Of a DNA stretch of 6,437 nucleotides, positions 1-6,330 are shown piece after piece. Position numbers and translations under genes: made by a program. The notes beneath the pieces are model-generated. The model was given only the letters and a program-made list of their open reading frames with translations, had not been told where the DNA came from and did not search any database. This DNA is from an uncultured Collinsella sp. (GTDB lineage Bacteria > Actinomycetota > Coriobacteriia > Coriobacteriales > Coriobacteriaceae), in the NCBI GenBank assembly GCA_958407555.1, contig CATYJC010000099.1:1-6437 (forward strand), written 5' to 3'. The number at the start of each line of letters is the position of its first letter. The first letter of the stretch is position 1.

Positions 1-669
1 GCCATGGCAACGTTTGCCTGGTTCTCCATCGCCGATAGCGCCAAGACCCGCATGCTCATGATCGACGCCAACGCCGACGGTTCGCTGCGCTTTGACCTGG
101 ACGAGCACGCTACGTTCGACGAATACGTGCACAGCCTGGGCTTTGACCAGATCTCGGCGCGCATCGCCAGCGAAAAGGGCGTAGACATCGATGCGTCCAA
201 GCTCAAGCCCGTAACCACGAGCGACTACCAGACCTTCACTTTCGAGGACGGTTCCACCGCCGATCCCGCCACCGGTGCCTACCTGGAGTTCACGCTGCAC
301 TTTATGAGCAGCACGGACCTGCGCGTTCGCCTGACCGGGCAGGATGGCGACGGTGGCGTGTCCGGCACGCGGTTTAGCTCCGACACGCAGGGCATGGCAA
401 GCGCCATGCGCATGAGCTTTGCCGCCGACGGCCACACTTGGGTCTACAACCCCAACGGGGGCGGGGGCTCGTCCGGCGCGGCCACCGTCTTTGGGCTCGA
501 CTCGGGTGCTGCCACCGCGGCCAGTGATATGTTCGACCTGATAAAAGATACGGATAAGCCGGTAACCGTTCGCATATGGCTCGAGGGAACGGACCCAAAT
601 TGCACTAATATGCTAAAGGGAGCTAACTATTCAGTATCGATGCGCTTTGAGGGCATCGAGGAACAGTAG
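1..669 (+). CDS. SipW-dependent-type secreted protein (TasA/camelysin-like), 5' end missing
   Basis: This is probably an exported surface or matrix protein processed by the neighbouring signal peptidases. The frame is open to the left edge, and the ATG at 4 has no visible ribosome binding site, so I treat that ATG as internal. The first residues read A-M-A-T-F-A-W-F-S, which resembles the end of a SipW-type signal peptide, where an Ala just precedes an aromatic/Phe-Ser start of the mature chain. No further membrane segment follows. Counting from the ATG at 4, the visible 221 residues are acidic, rich in alternating beta-type segments, have a Gly-rich loop (about 152-157) and a single Cys (200) in the C-terminal motif WLEGTDPNCTN (192-202), which I associate with TasA/CalY-like beta-sandwich proteins. 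No cell-wall sorting motif is seen. Base composition drops sharply in the last 130 bases. Family assignment is by resemblance and context and could be wrong; export as such is better supported than the exact family. Confidence 0.72.
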   Translation, partial: AMATFAWFSIADSAKTRMLMIDANADGSLRFDLDEHATFDEYVHSLGFDQISARIASEKGVDIDASKLKPVTTSDYQTFTFEDGSTADPATGAYLEFTLHFMSSTDLRVRLTGQDGDGGVSGTRFSSDTQGMASAMRMSFAADGHTWVYNPNGGGGSSGAATVFGLDSGAATAASDMFDLIKDTDKPVTVRIWLEGTDPNCTNMLKGANYSVSMRFEGIEEQ

Positions 670-672
670 ATA

Positions 673-697
673 TGCACGGCGGCCACCGGGCCGCGCA
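673..697 (+). promoter_or_regulatory. GC-rich hairpin between secreted-protein and signal-peptidase genes
   Basis: GCGGCC (679-684) and GGCCGC (689-694) form a perfect 6-bp stem around the 4-base loop ACCG. Three outer pairs, TGC (673-675) with GCA (695-697), extend it past a 3-base bulge. It starts 4 bases after the upstream stop codon. No T-run follows, so it is not a typical intrinsic terminator. It could protect the 3' end of the upstream message or lower read-through into the downstream genes. The structure is visible; the function is inferred. Confidence 0.4.
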
Positions 698-719
698 CGA
701 CCTAGACAGACACGGTAGT

Positions 720-725
720 AAGGGA
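720..725 (+). promoter_or_regulatory. Ribosome binding site of first signal peptidase
   Basis: AAGGGA lies 4 bases upstream of the ATG at 730 and fixes that start. No convincing -35/-10 pair is seen in the 60-nt gap, so the gene is probably read from upstream. Confidence 0.65.
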
Positions 726-729
726 CATC

Positions 730-1476
730 ATGCAATCTGTTAAAAAAGCCGCATCCATCGCGTTGAGCGTCGTCATGTGGATCATCATCCTGGTGGCGGC
801 CCTGTATGCGTTTACCACGCTCGCCACGCGCGAGGACGGCAGCGTGTCCGACATCGCCGGCTTCACCCCGCTCGCCGTGCAGTCCGACTCCATGGCGCCC
901 ACGTTTAACAAGGGCGACCTCATCTTCATCAAAAAGTGCGACACCTCCAAGCTCGAGGTGGGCGACATCGTGACGTTCCATACCATTATCGACAACGAGT
1001 ACGCGCTCAACACGCACCGCATCGCCGCCATCGACGAGGTCAACGGCATGCGCAGCTTTACCACCAAGGGCGATAACAACGACGTGGCCGATACACACAT
1101 CATCAGCGACGGCGACATTGTGGGCAAGTACCTGTTCGCGTTGCCGCAGATGGGCAAGGTCATGGACTTCCTGTCCAGCTCCATGGGCTTCCTCATTGTG
1201 ATCGTGCTGCCCATGCTGCTGTTCTTTATCTACCAGGTGTATCACCTCATCGTGGTGGGCATGAACCTCAAGCGCGCTATGGCCGAGGAGGACCGCCTGG
1301 CCGCCGCGGCCGCTATCGTGGACGCCGAGGGCAAGGGTGACACCGCCGTCACGGCCGATAACGCCGCCGAGCAGCTCGCCCAGGCCGAGGCCAAGCTCGA
1401 GGAAGCCCGTCGTCTGAAGGCTGAGGCCGAGGCGGCGATGAACGCGACCAAGCAGGAGGGTACCGACGGTGAGTGA
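730..1476 (+). CDS. Signal peptidase I, SipW/Sec11-like (S26B class), with cytoplasmic tail
   Basis: A membrane serine protease that removes signal peptides from exported proteins, most likely including the secreted protein encoded just upstream. The 248-aa chain has an N-terminal membrane segment (about 8-30), then the catalytic region outside the membrane. The serine box is QSDSM with Ser54 as the expected nucleophile. The base is His96 in NTHR, where bacterial LepB-type enzymes use Lys, which places this in the ER/archaeal/SipW class. The acidic box TKGDNN follows, with Asp115 and Asp121. A second membrane segment (about 152-175) returns the chain to the cytoplasm, where a charged Ala/Glu/Lys-rich tail (about 180-243) is predicted to be helical or coiled coil. 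That tail is not part of the minimal enzyme and resembles the tail of the second peptidase in this locus. The 3' end overlaps the next gene by 8 nt, indicating translational coupling. The class is clear; the substrate is inferred. Confidence 0.9.
   Translation: MQSVKKAASIALSVVMWIIILVAALYAFTTLATREDGSVSDIAGFTPLAVQSDSMAPTFNKGDLIFIKKCDTSKLEVGDIVTFHTIIDNEYALNTHRIAAIDEVNGMRSFTTKGDNNDVADTHIISDGDIVGKYLFALPQMGKVMDFLSSSMGFLIVIVLPMLLFFIYQVYHLIVVGMNLKRAMAEEDRLAAAAAIVDAEGKGDTAVTADNAAEQLAQAEAKLEEARRLKAEAEAAMNATKQEGTDGE
1454..1460 (+). promoter_or_regulatory. Ribosome binding site supporting a GTG start
   Basis: AGGAGGG, a nearly perfect anti-16S match, lies inside the end of the signal peptidase gene, 8 bases before the GTG at 1469. 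It supports GTG as the start of the McrB-like gene and tight coupling of the two. Confidence 0.75.
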
Positions 1477-3166
1477 GTTTCTGGGATTTGCCTGGGAGCT
1501 GTTGGCAAAGGTCGTCTACAACGTCGTTGCCGTCGTGAGCTCCATCCTTAACCTGCTGGTGTTTGGCTGGGTCGAGTACTTCAACATCTTTATGACCTAC
1601 TTCACCACGTTTGACCTGGTGGGCAAGATCGGCGCGGTCATTCTGCTTGCCATGCTCATCGCGGTCCCCGTGCTGATTGTGGCCATTCTGGTCCACCGCT
1701 ACCGCATCAACCGCCGCCTGCATCGCGACGACACGTCCAACAAGGCGCTCTATCGCGAGATCGGCCGCCTGAACAAGCAGGTGCTCGACCTCATGGACGA
1801 GAAGAACAAGCTGCTGGCGCTCAAGGTCAATGCCATGGGCGGCACCAAGCAGATTCCGTACGTGGGCGCCTCGGCCCTGGCCGACGACCACCTGCCCACG
1901 GTGGGCAACGTGGTGGGCGCCGCTGCGGGCGCCGGTGCGCCTGCGGGCGAGGGCGCCACGGCTGCCGTGGTGTCGGGCAACGCGTCGCTCGCGCTCGATG
2001 GCGAGGGCGTCAAGGACGCCGCGGCCGCCATGGCCAAGGCCACCGTCGAGGCCAAGACTCTTGCCGAGGAAAAAGAGATCGCCCAGGCCAACCGCTTCCC
2101 CAAGCTGTCCCTTGTGGACCTTAAGTACCGCGACTGGGAATCGCCGGCCTACGACGATGCCATCTCGCTGGAGGACTTTGTCGACAGCTTCCGCGCGTTC
2201 GCCTGCAGCCAGATGAAGCTCTACTACACGCCCGAGGTCATCCGTCGCTTTGTGGCCGGCATGGCCGCCTCCAAGCTACTGATCCTGGAAGGCATCTCAG
2301 GTACCGGTAAGACCTCGCTGCCCTACAGCTTTAGCCGCTATCTGGACAACCCCGCGACCATCGTGTCGGTGCAGCCGAGTTTTCGCGATCGCACCGAGGT
2401 GCTGGGCTACTTCAACGAGTTTTCCAAGCGCTTTAACGAGACCGAGTTCCTCCGTGCCGTGTACGAGGCGGGCCTTCGCCAAGACCCGTCCATGATCGTG
2501 CTCGACGAGATGAACCTCGCCCGCGTGGAGTACTACTTTGCCGAGATCCTGTCGGTGCTCGAGATGCCCAGCCACGACGAGTGGGTGCTCGATCTGGTCC
2601 CCACCCAGTGGGCGGCCGACCCCAAGGGCCTGCACGACGGAAAGCTCACCATTCCCGACAGCCTGTGGTTTATCGGCACGGCCAACAACGACGACTCTAC
2701 CTTTACCATCACGGACAAGGTGTACGACCGCGCGATTCCCATCGAGCTCAACGAGCGCGCCGACGCGTTTGAGTGCGAGCCGCACGAGCGCGTGCACGTG
2801 ACGGCCGACCACCTGCAGTATCTGTTCCAGAAGGCCAAGGTCGAGTACGTGATCGATGACGATCTGCTCGAGAAGATGCACAAGCTGGACCAGTACCTGC
2901 AGACCCGCTTTAAGCTGGCCTTTGGCAACCGTATCATCAAGCAGATGTACGACTTTATCCCCGTGTACGTGGCGTGCGGCGGCACCGAGTTGGGCGGCAT
3001 GGACTACATCATCGCCCGCAAGGTGCTCAAGAAGTTTGAGTCCATGAACGTGAGCTTTGTGCGCGACGAGATGAAGGGCCTGATCGAGTACATCGAGAAG
3101 ACCTTTGGCGAGGGCGGCCTGCCCGATTCCGTCATGTACCTGCAGCGGATCCAGAACTTCTACTAA
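1469..3166 (+). CDS. Membrane-anchored McrB-like AAA+ NTPase
   Basis: A 565-aa protein joining a membrane anchor to a McrB-type motor. Residues about 14-34 and 54-76 are two hydrophobic segments; the basic stretch after the second (HRYRINRRLHR, 76-86) suggests the remainder is cytoplasmic. A short heptad-like helix (about 90-120) and a low-complexity Ala/Gly linker (about 130-205) follow. The AAA+ module starts near 240: Walker A is GISGTGKT (275-282), Walker B is MIVLDEMN (342-349) followed by LARVEYYFAEIL as in McrB-type proteins, and the sensor-1 region is GTANNDDSTF (403-412), at the position of the McrB NTxD signature. DR (420-421) is a candidate arginine finger. McrB of E. coli uses GTP, but the nucleotide cannot be told here. 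There is no N-terminal DNA-binding domain of the restriction type; the membrane anchor takes its place. The partner is expected to be the DUF2357 protein encoded next. The AAA+ assignment is firm; the role in secretion is inferred from the two flanking peptidases. Confidence 0.88.
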   Translation: MSEFLGFAWELLAKVVYNVVAVVSSILNLLVFGWVEYFNIFMTYFTTFDLVGKIGAVILLAMLIAVPVLIVAILVHRYRINRRLHRDDTSNKALYREIGRLNKQVLDLMDEKNKLLALKVNAMGGTKQIPYVGASALADDHLPTVGNVVGAAAGAGAPAGEGATAAVVSGNASLALDGEGVKDAAAAMAKATVEAKTLAEEKEIAQANRFPKLSLVDLKYRDWESPAYDDAISLEDFVDSFRAFACSQMKLYYTPEVIRRFVAGMAASKLLILEGISGTGKTSLPYSFSRYLDNPATIVSVQPSFRDRTEVLGYFNEFSKRFNETEFLRAVYEAGLRQDPSMIVLDEMNLARVEYYFAEILSVLEMPSHDEWVLDLVPTQWAADPKGLHDGKLTIPDSLWFIGTANNDDSTFTITDKVYDRAIPIELNERADAFECEPHERVHVTADHLQYLFQKAKVEYVIDDDLLEKMHKLDQYLQTRFKLAFGNRIIKQMYDFIPVYVACGGTELGGMDYIIARKVLKKFESMNVSFVRDEMKGLIEYIEKTFGEGGLPDSVMYLQRIQNFY

Positions 3167-3170
3167 TGCC

Positions 3171-3238
3171 GTAAGCGCGGGGCGTGGGACAAGACAATCA
3201 GTAGCGTTTGTCCTGTGTGACGTCGCCACGCCCCTTAC
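3171..3238 (+). repeat. Long imperfect inverted repeat between NTPase and DUF2357 genes
   Basis: The 99-nt gap holds nested complementary arms. The outer arm GGGGCGTGG (3179-3187) matches CCACGCCCC (3226-3234) perfectly, and GTAA (3171-3174) pairs with TTAC (3235-3238) past a 4-base bulge. Inside, GGACAA (3187-3192) pairs with TTGTCC (3208-3213). A second GACAA (3193-3197) gives an alternative inner register. No T-run follows, so it is not a standard terminator. It may be a dispersed intergenic repeat, an mRNA-processing or attenuation hairpin, or a protein binding site. It begins 5 bases after the upstream stop and ends before the next ribosome binding site. Confidence 0.6.
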
Positions 3239-3255
3239 CGATCGATCCAACCTAT

Positions 3256-3259
3256 GGAG
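3256..3259 (+). promoter_or_regulatory. Ribosome binding site of DUF2357 gene
   Basis: GGAG lies 6 bases before the ATG at 3266 and fixes the start. No clear promoter is visible in the preceding gap. Confidence 0.6.
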
Positions 3260-3265
3260 TAACCC

Positions 3266-5512
3266 ATGTCCGAGACCATTCAGGACCTCTATACCAGCTT
3301 CTCCGAGCAGATGGAGCCTATCCAGGAGGACAGCCGCTACTTCCGCTATCTGTTTGAGATGGCGCAGGCCTCGGGCACCACGATCGAGCAGCAGCGCGAG
3401 GAGCTCGTCAAGGTGGTGGACGAGGAGTGGATCAGCATGATCGAGGACTCGCTCGACGCCATTAACACCATCATCGAAAATCCGCGCCGCTTCATCACCA
3501 CCGAGGAAGAGGTGGTGCCGGTCTCGCTCGCCAAAAAGATCAGCGCCGATAGCGTTCGCCATCTGAGCCAGAATACGCAGTTCTTGGCGCCGAGCGACGA
3601 TGGTGACGTCCACCCCACGCGCATCCTCAACGTCAGTACCGTCGAGACGTACGACCTGTACGAGAACCGCTTTATCTACCATCTGATTCAGCGCCTGCTG
3701 ACGTTTGTGGACAAGCGCACCGACGTGATCTTTTGGTCGACGGGCAACGAGATCCGCAACCGCTTTAAGATGCACAGCAAGATCGACGACGCGTACGAGG
3801 AGATCGAGTACAACGTCGAGATGACGGTCAAGAACCGCCAGGGCTTTGCCGAGAACGACGCCGACAACATGGACGTCTTTATGCGCATCGACCGCGTGCG
3901 CCGCCTGGTCATGGCACTGCGCGGTGCGTCGTTCTGCCAGATCATGAACGGCTGCAGCGCGGTCCGCAGCCCCATCCAGCGCACCAACCTCATCATGAAG
4001 GACCCCAACTACCGCAAGTGCTACCAGCTGTGGCAGTTTATGGAGCGTTACGACAAGGTGGGCTACAACATCGACGTGCAGCAGCAGGCGCTGGCGTTCG
4101 ATGACGAGTACATGGTGCAGATGTACACCAACCTCATCAACAACTACACCGTCTTTAAGAGCCTGACCGACGACGAGCGCAACCTGCAGGAGCTCGAGAG
4201 CGTGCATCCCGAGCCGGTGGCGCCCAAGTTTATTAAGGAGATTAAGGAGGTGCAGGTCGATAGCCCCGACCTGCCCGATGTCGAGATTCGTCGCGTGTTT
4301 GTGGAGGAGGTCACGCAGGCCCAGCTCGATGCCGAGCAGGCGCTGGCCGAGGCTCGCGAGCAGATTGAGGAGCTGCAGGGGCAGCTGAAGTCCTGGAAGG
4401 TGCAGGCGCACGCGCTGACCGATGAGCGCGACGACCTGGCCGACGAGCTGGACGAGGCAAAGGCGCGCGAGCTGGCGCTGACACAGCGTGCTCAGATGGC
4501 CGAGGCCGATGCCGAGGAGCTGCGTGGCTCGCTGGAGGATGTCGAGGCCGGCAAGAAGGCTGCCGAGGATGCTGCGGCAGAGGCACGCTCGACCGCGGCG
4601 GCGCAGCTTGAGCGGATGCGTGCCGAGGCCGATGCCGAGGTCGCGGCCGCCCGTGCCGACGCGGACGCCAAGGTTGCTGCCGCCGAGCAGGCGGCCGCCG
4701 AGCAGGTCGCGCAGGTCAAGAGCGAGTCCGCCGCGGCTCTGGCTGCCAAGGCGGCGGCCGATGCCGCCGAGCTGCAGGCCGCCAAGGACGCTGCTGCGGC
4801 CGAGCTTGCCGGCGTGCGTGAGGCCTCTGCCAAGGAGGTGGCCGAGCTGCATGCCAAGCTAGATGCCGCCAAGCTGCAGATCGAGGAAGTGCAGTTGGCG
4901 GCCGAGCGCGATGCCCGTGCCGCGGCTGAGGCGGCCGATGCCGCCGTGGCCGAGGCGGAGCAGAAGCTTGCCGACACCGTTGCCGCGGCCGAGGAGAAGG
5001 TTTCCGCTGCTCAGCAGGCAGCCGATGCCGCAATTGATGCCGCCCGTGCGGCCGCCGATTCTGCCGTCGAGCAGGCTGCGGTGGACGCCAGCGAGAAGGT
5101 CGCCGCAGCCGCTACCGAGCGCGATGCCGCCACGCGTGCCGCCGAGGAGGCCCGTGCCGACGCCGACGCGCGTATCGCCGCGGCCGAGCTCGAGGCGGGG
5201 GAGCGCATTGAGCAGGAACTCGCCGCCGCCACGGCCACGCACGAGCACGAGCTCGAGGCCGTCCGCGCGGAGATGCAGCGGCGCTTGGCCTCGTTGGCGC
5301 ACGAGCTGGAGCAGGCCGAGCGCGATCGCGCCCGTGCCGAGCGCCGTGCCGAGGGCAACAGCCTGTCGCGCTATCTGTTGGCCCGCCTGCGCGGCGAGGC
5401 TGGCGAGGGCGTGGCCGCCGCGCCTGACGAGGATGGCGCTTCTGCGGCGGATACCACCGAGGCCGAGGTCGCTGCCGACCCCGAGACTTCCGCAAAGGAC
5501 GCCGACAAGTGA
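3266..5512 (+). CDS. DUF2357 (McrC N-terminal-like) protein with long coiled-coil C-terminus
   Basis: A 748-aa protein in two parts. Residues about 1-305 resemble the DUF2357 family, the McrC-like partner of McrB-type NTPases: I see ENPRRFI (71-77), the characteristic YDLYENRFIYHLI (129-141), PIQRTNLIMKDPNYRKCYQLW (236-256) and WQFMERYDKVGYNID (256-270). A Pro-containing linker (about 312-342) follows. From about 347 to 697 the chain is almost unbroken Ala/Glu/Lys/Arg-rich coiled coil, then a short NSLSRYLLARLRGE segment (698-711) and an acidic disordered tail. DUF2357 proteins commonly continue into a PD-(D/E)XK nuclease; I see no such fold or motif here. There is no signal peptide or membrane segment, so it should be cytoplasmic. 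Known McrC proteins stimulate NTP hydrolysis by McrB rings through their N-terminal region, so this protein may activate or tether the upstream NTPase and bridge it to the peptidases through the coil. Repetitive GCC/GAG codons cover about 4500-5340. The stop overlaps the next start. Confidence 0.82.
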   Translation: MSETIQDLYTSFSEQMEPIQEDSRYFRYLFEMAQASGTTIEQQREELVKVVDEEWISMIEDSLDAINTIIENPRRFITTEEEVVPVSLAKKISADSVRHLSQNTQFLAPSDDGDVHPTRILNVSTVETYDLYENRFIYHLIQRLLTFVDKRTDVIFWSTGNEIRNRFKMHSKIDDAYEEIEYNVEMTVKNRQGFAENDADNMDVFMRIDRVRRLVMALRGASFCQIMNGCSAVRSPIQRTNLIMKDPNYRKCYQLWQFMERYDKVGYNIDVQQQALAFDDEYMVQMYTNLINNYTVFKSLTDDERNLQELESVHPEPVAPKFIKEIKEVQVDSPDLPDVEIRRVFVEEVTQAQLDAEQALAEAREQIEELQGQLKSWKVQAHALTDERDDLADELDEAKARELALTQRAQMAEADAEELRGSLEDVEAGKKAAEDAAAEARSTAAAQLERMRAEADAEVAAARADADAKVAAAEQAAAEQVAQVKSESAAALAAKAAADAAELQAAKDAAAAELAGVREASAKEVAELHAKLDAAKLQIEEVQLAAERDARAAAEAADAAVAEAEQKLADTVAAAEEKVSAAQQAADAAIDAARAAADSAVEQAAVDASEKVAAAATERDAATRAAEEARADADARIAAAELEAGERIEQELAAATATHEHELEAVRAEMQRRLASLAHELEQAERDRARAERRAEGNSLSRYLLARLRGEAGEGVAAAPDEDGASAADTTEAEVAADPETSAKDADK
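5494..5499 (+). promoter_or_regulatory. Ribosome binding site of second signal peptidase
   Basis: AAAGGA lies inside the end of the DUF2357 gene, 9 bases before GTG 5509 and 12 before ATG 5512. Spacing slightly favours GTG, codon preference and the TGATG stop-start overlap favour ATG. The two differ by one residue. Confidence 0.45.
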
Positions 5513-6216
5513 TGAAGCACGTGCTCCGCGTGATCAACGTGCTGGCGACCGTGGTGATCCTGGTCGCCTTTGTGGTGCTGCTGCGCACGGTGTTCACGCC
5601 CGCCGGCGAGATTCCCACCATCATGGGCTACGGCTTTATGCGCACACTGACCGGCTCGATGGAGCCGGCGATTCCCGTGCATTCGTTTATCGTCGTCGAT
5701 ACCGACAACAGCCAGGTCTACCAGGTGGGCGATATCATCACCTTCCATTCGTCCGATGACGCGCTGGAGGGTTCGCTCAACACGCACCGCATCGTTGCCG
5801 TGGAGGATGCGGCCGACGGCACGCCGGTCTACCGCACCAAGGGCGATGCCAATCCGGTCGAAGACGCCGCGCCCGTACCCGCCGCCGATGTGGTGGGCCG
5901 CGTGGTCTTTGTGTCGGCAGGCCTGGGCGTGGTGGTCTCGTTGCTCACCAACCCGCTTCTGTTCTTCCCGCTTATCGTGGTGCCGCTGATCGTGCTGCTG
6001 GTGCTCGAGATTCGCCATATGGTCAAAACCACACAAGAGGTGGCACGCGCCGAGGACGAGGCCGCCCTGCGTGCTGCCGTGGAGCAGATTCGCGAAAAGC
6101 GTCGTAGCGAACAGGAAGGCCAGGACGACGCTAAGGAGCAGAGCGACGGCGAGCATACTGGGGGAAGTGTGGAAACCGATCCCGGCGCCCTAGACAATTC
6201 CAACCGATCGGCATAG
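5512..6216 (+). CDS. Signal peptidase I, SipW/Sec11-like (S26B class), second copy
   Basis: A second processing peptidase of 234 aa (235 if GTG at 5509 is used), homologous to the first copy but clearly diverged. An N-terminal membrane segment (about 5-27) leads to the serine box TGSMEP with Ser49 as the expected nucleophile, the His box NTHR with His92 as the base, and the acidic box TKGDANP with Asp112 and Asp118; all key positions are present, so it should be active. PVHSF (55-59) has His where many family members have Gly. A hydrophobic region (about 132-167), long enough for one or two crossings, precedes a charged cytoplasmic tail (about 170-215) with a helical AEDEAALRAAVEQIREKRR-type stretch comparable to AEEDRLAAAAA of the first copy. 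The ATG overlaps the DUF2357 stop by one base, so the two are translationally coupled. Two different peptidases in one operon suggest two substrates, two processing steps, or a heteromeric enzyme. Confidence 0.9.
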   Translation: MKHVLRVINVLATVVILVAFVVLLRTVFTPAGEIPTIMGYGFMRTLTGSMEPAIPVHSFIVVDTDNSQVYQVGDIITFHSSDDALEGSLNTHRIVAVEDAADGTPVYRTKGDANPVEDAAPVPAADVVGRVVFVSAGLGVVVSLLTNPLLFFPLIVVPLIVLLVLEIRHMVKTTQEVARAEDEAALRAAVEQIREKRRSEQEGQDDAKEQSDGEHTGGSVETDPGALDNSNRSA

Positions 6217-6294
6217 CTCTTCGCTGCCTTTCGTCCCTGCAAATTGGACGCCCGTAGATGTTCCGAATCGTCTGCTTTTTCATACCAATATTCG

Positions 6295-6303
6295 TGCTAC
6301 AGT
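6295..6303 (+). promoter_or_regulatory. Probable extended -10 promoter for the downstream gene
   Basis: TGCTACAGT fits an extended -10 element (TGnTAnnnT), 38 bases before the ATG at 6342. The matching -35 zone is only a weak T-rich stretch (about 6276-6281). It would separate the downstream gene from the secretion-type operon. Confidence 0.4.
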
Positions 6304-6330
6304 TTGAGCGCTTTGTTGCCAATTGATTTC

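Noticed and set aside
631..1245. - strand frame of 204 codons opposite the first signal peptidase
   Set aside because: His/Val/Asp-rich antisense product with no motif; the + strand frame carries full catalytic boxes.
3239..3246. CGATCGAT palindrome before the DUF2357 gene
   Set aside because: An 8-base GATC-type palindrome is expected by chance and has no partner site nearby.
2297..4852. Open frame of 851 codons on the - strand
   Set aside because: It lies opposite the NTPase and DUF2357 genes, spans the gap and inverted repeat between them, and has a His/Leu/Gly/Val-rich composition typical of antisense of C/G-ending codons. No recognisable domain is present.
1469..5512. Classical type IV McrBC restriction system
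   Set aside because: The NTPase lacks a DNA-recognition domain and has membrane segments, and the McrC-like partner shows no nuclease. Kept only as an alternative for the ancestry of the pair.
4863..5759. Second + strand frame of 298 codons
   Set aside because: Shadow of the Ala/Glu coiled coil; its Pro/Arg-rich product is the usual result of shifting GCC/GAG repeats, and it runs out of the DUF2357 gene into the peptidase gene.
6247..6279. Possible intrinsic terminator (GACG 6247-6250 with CGTC 6269-6272, then T-run)
   Set aside because: The stem is only 4 bp with an 18-base loop, and the T-run overlaps the weak -35 zone of the downstream promoter. Too weak to call.
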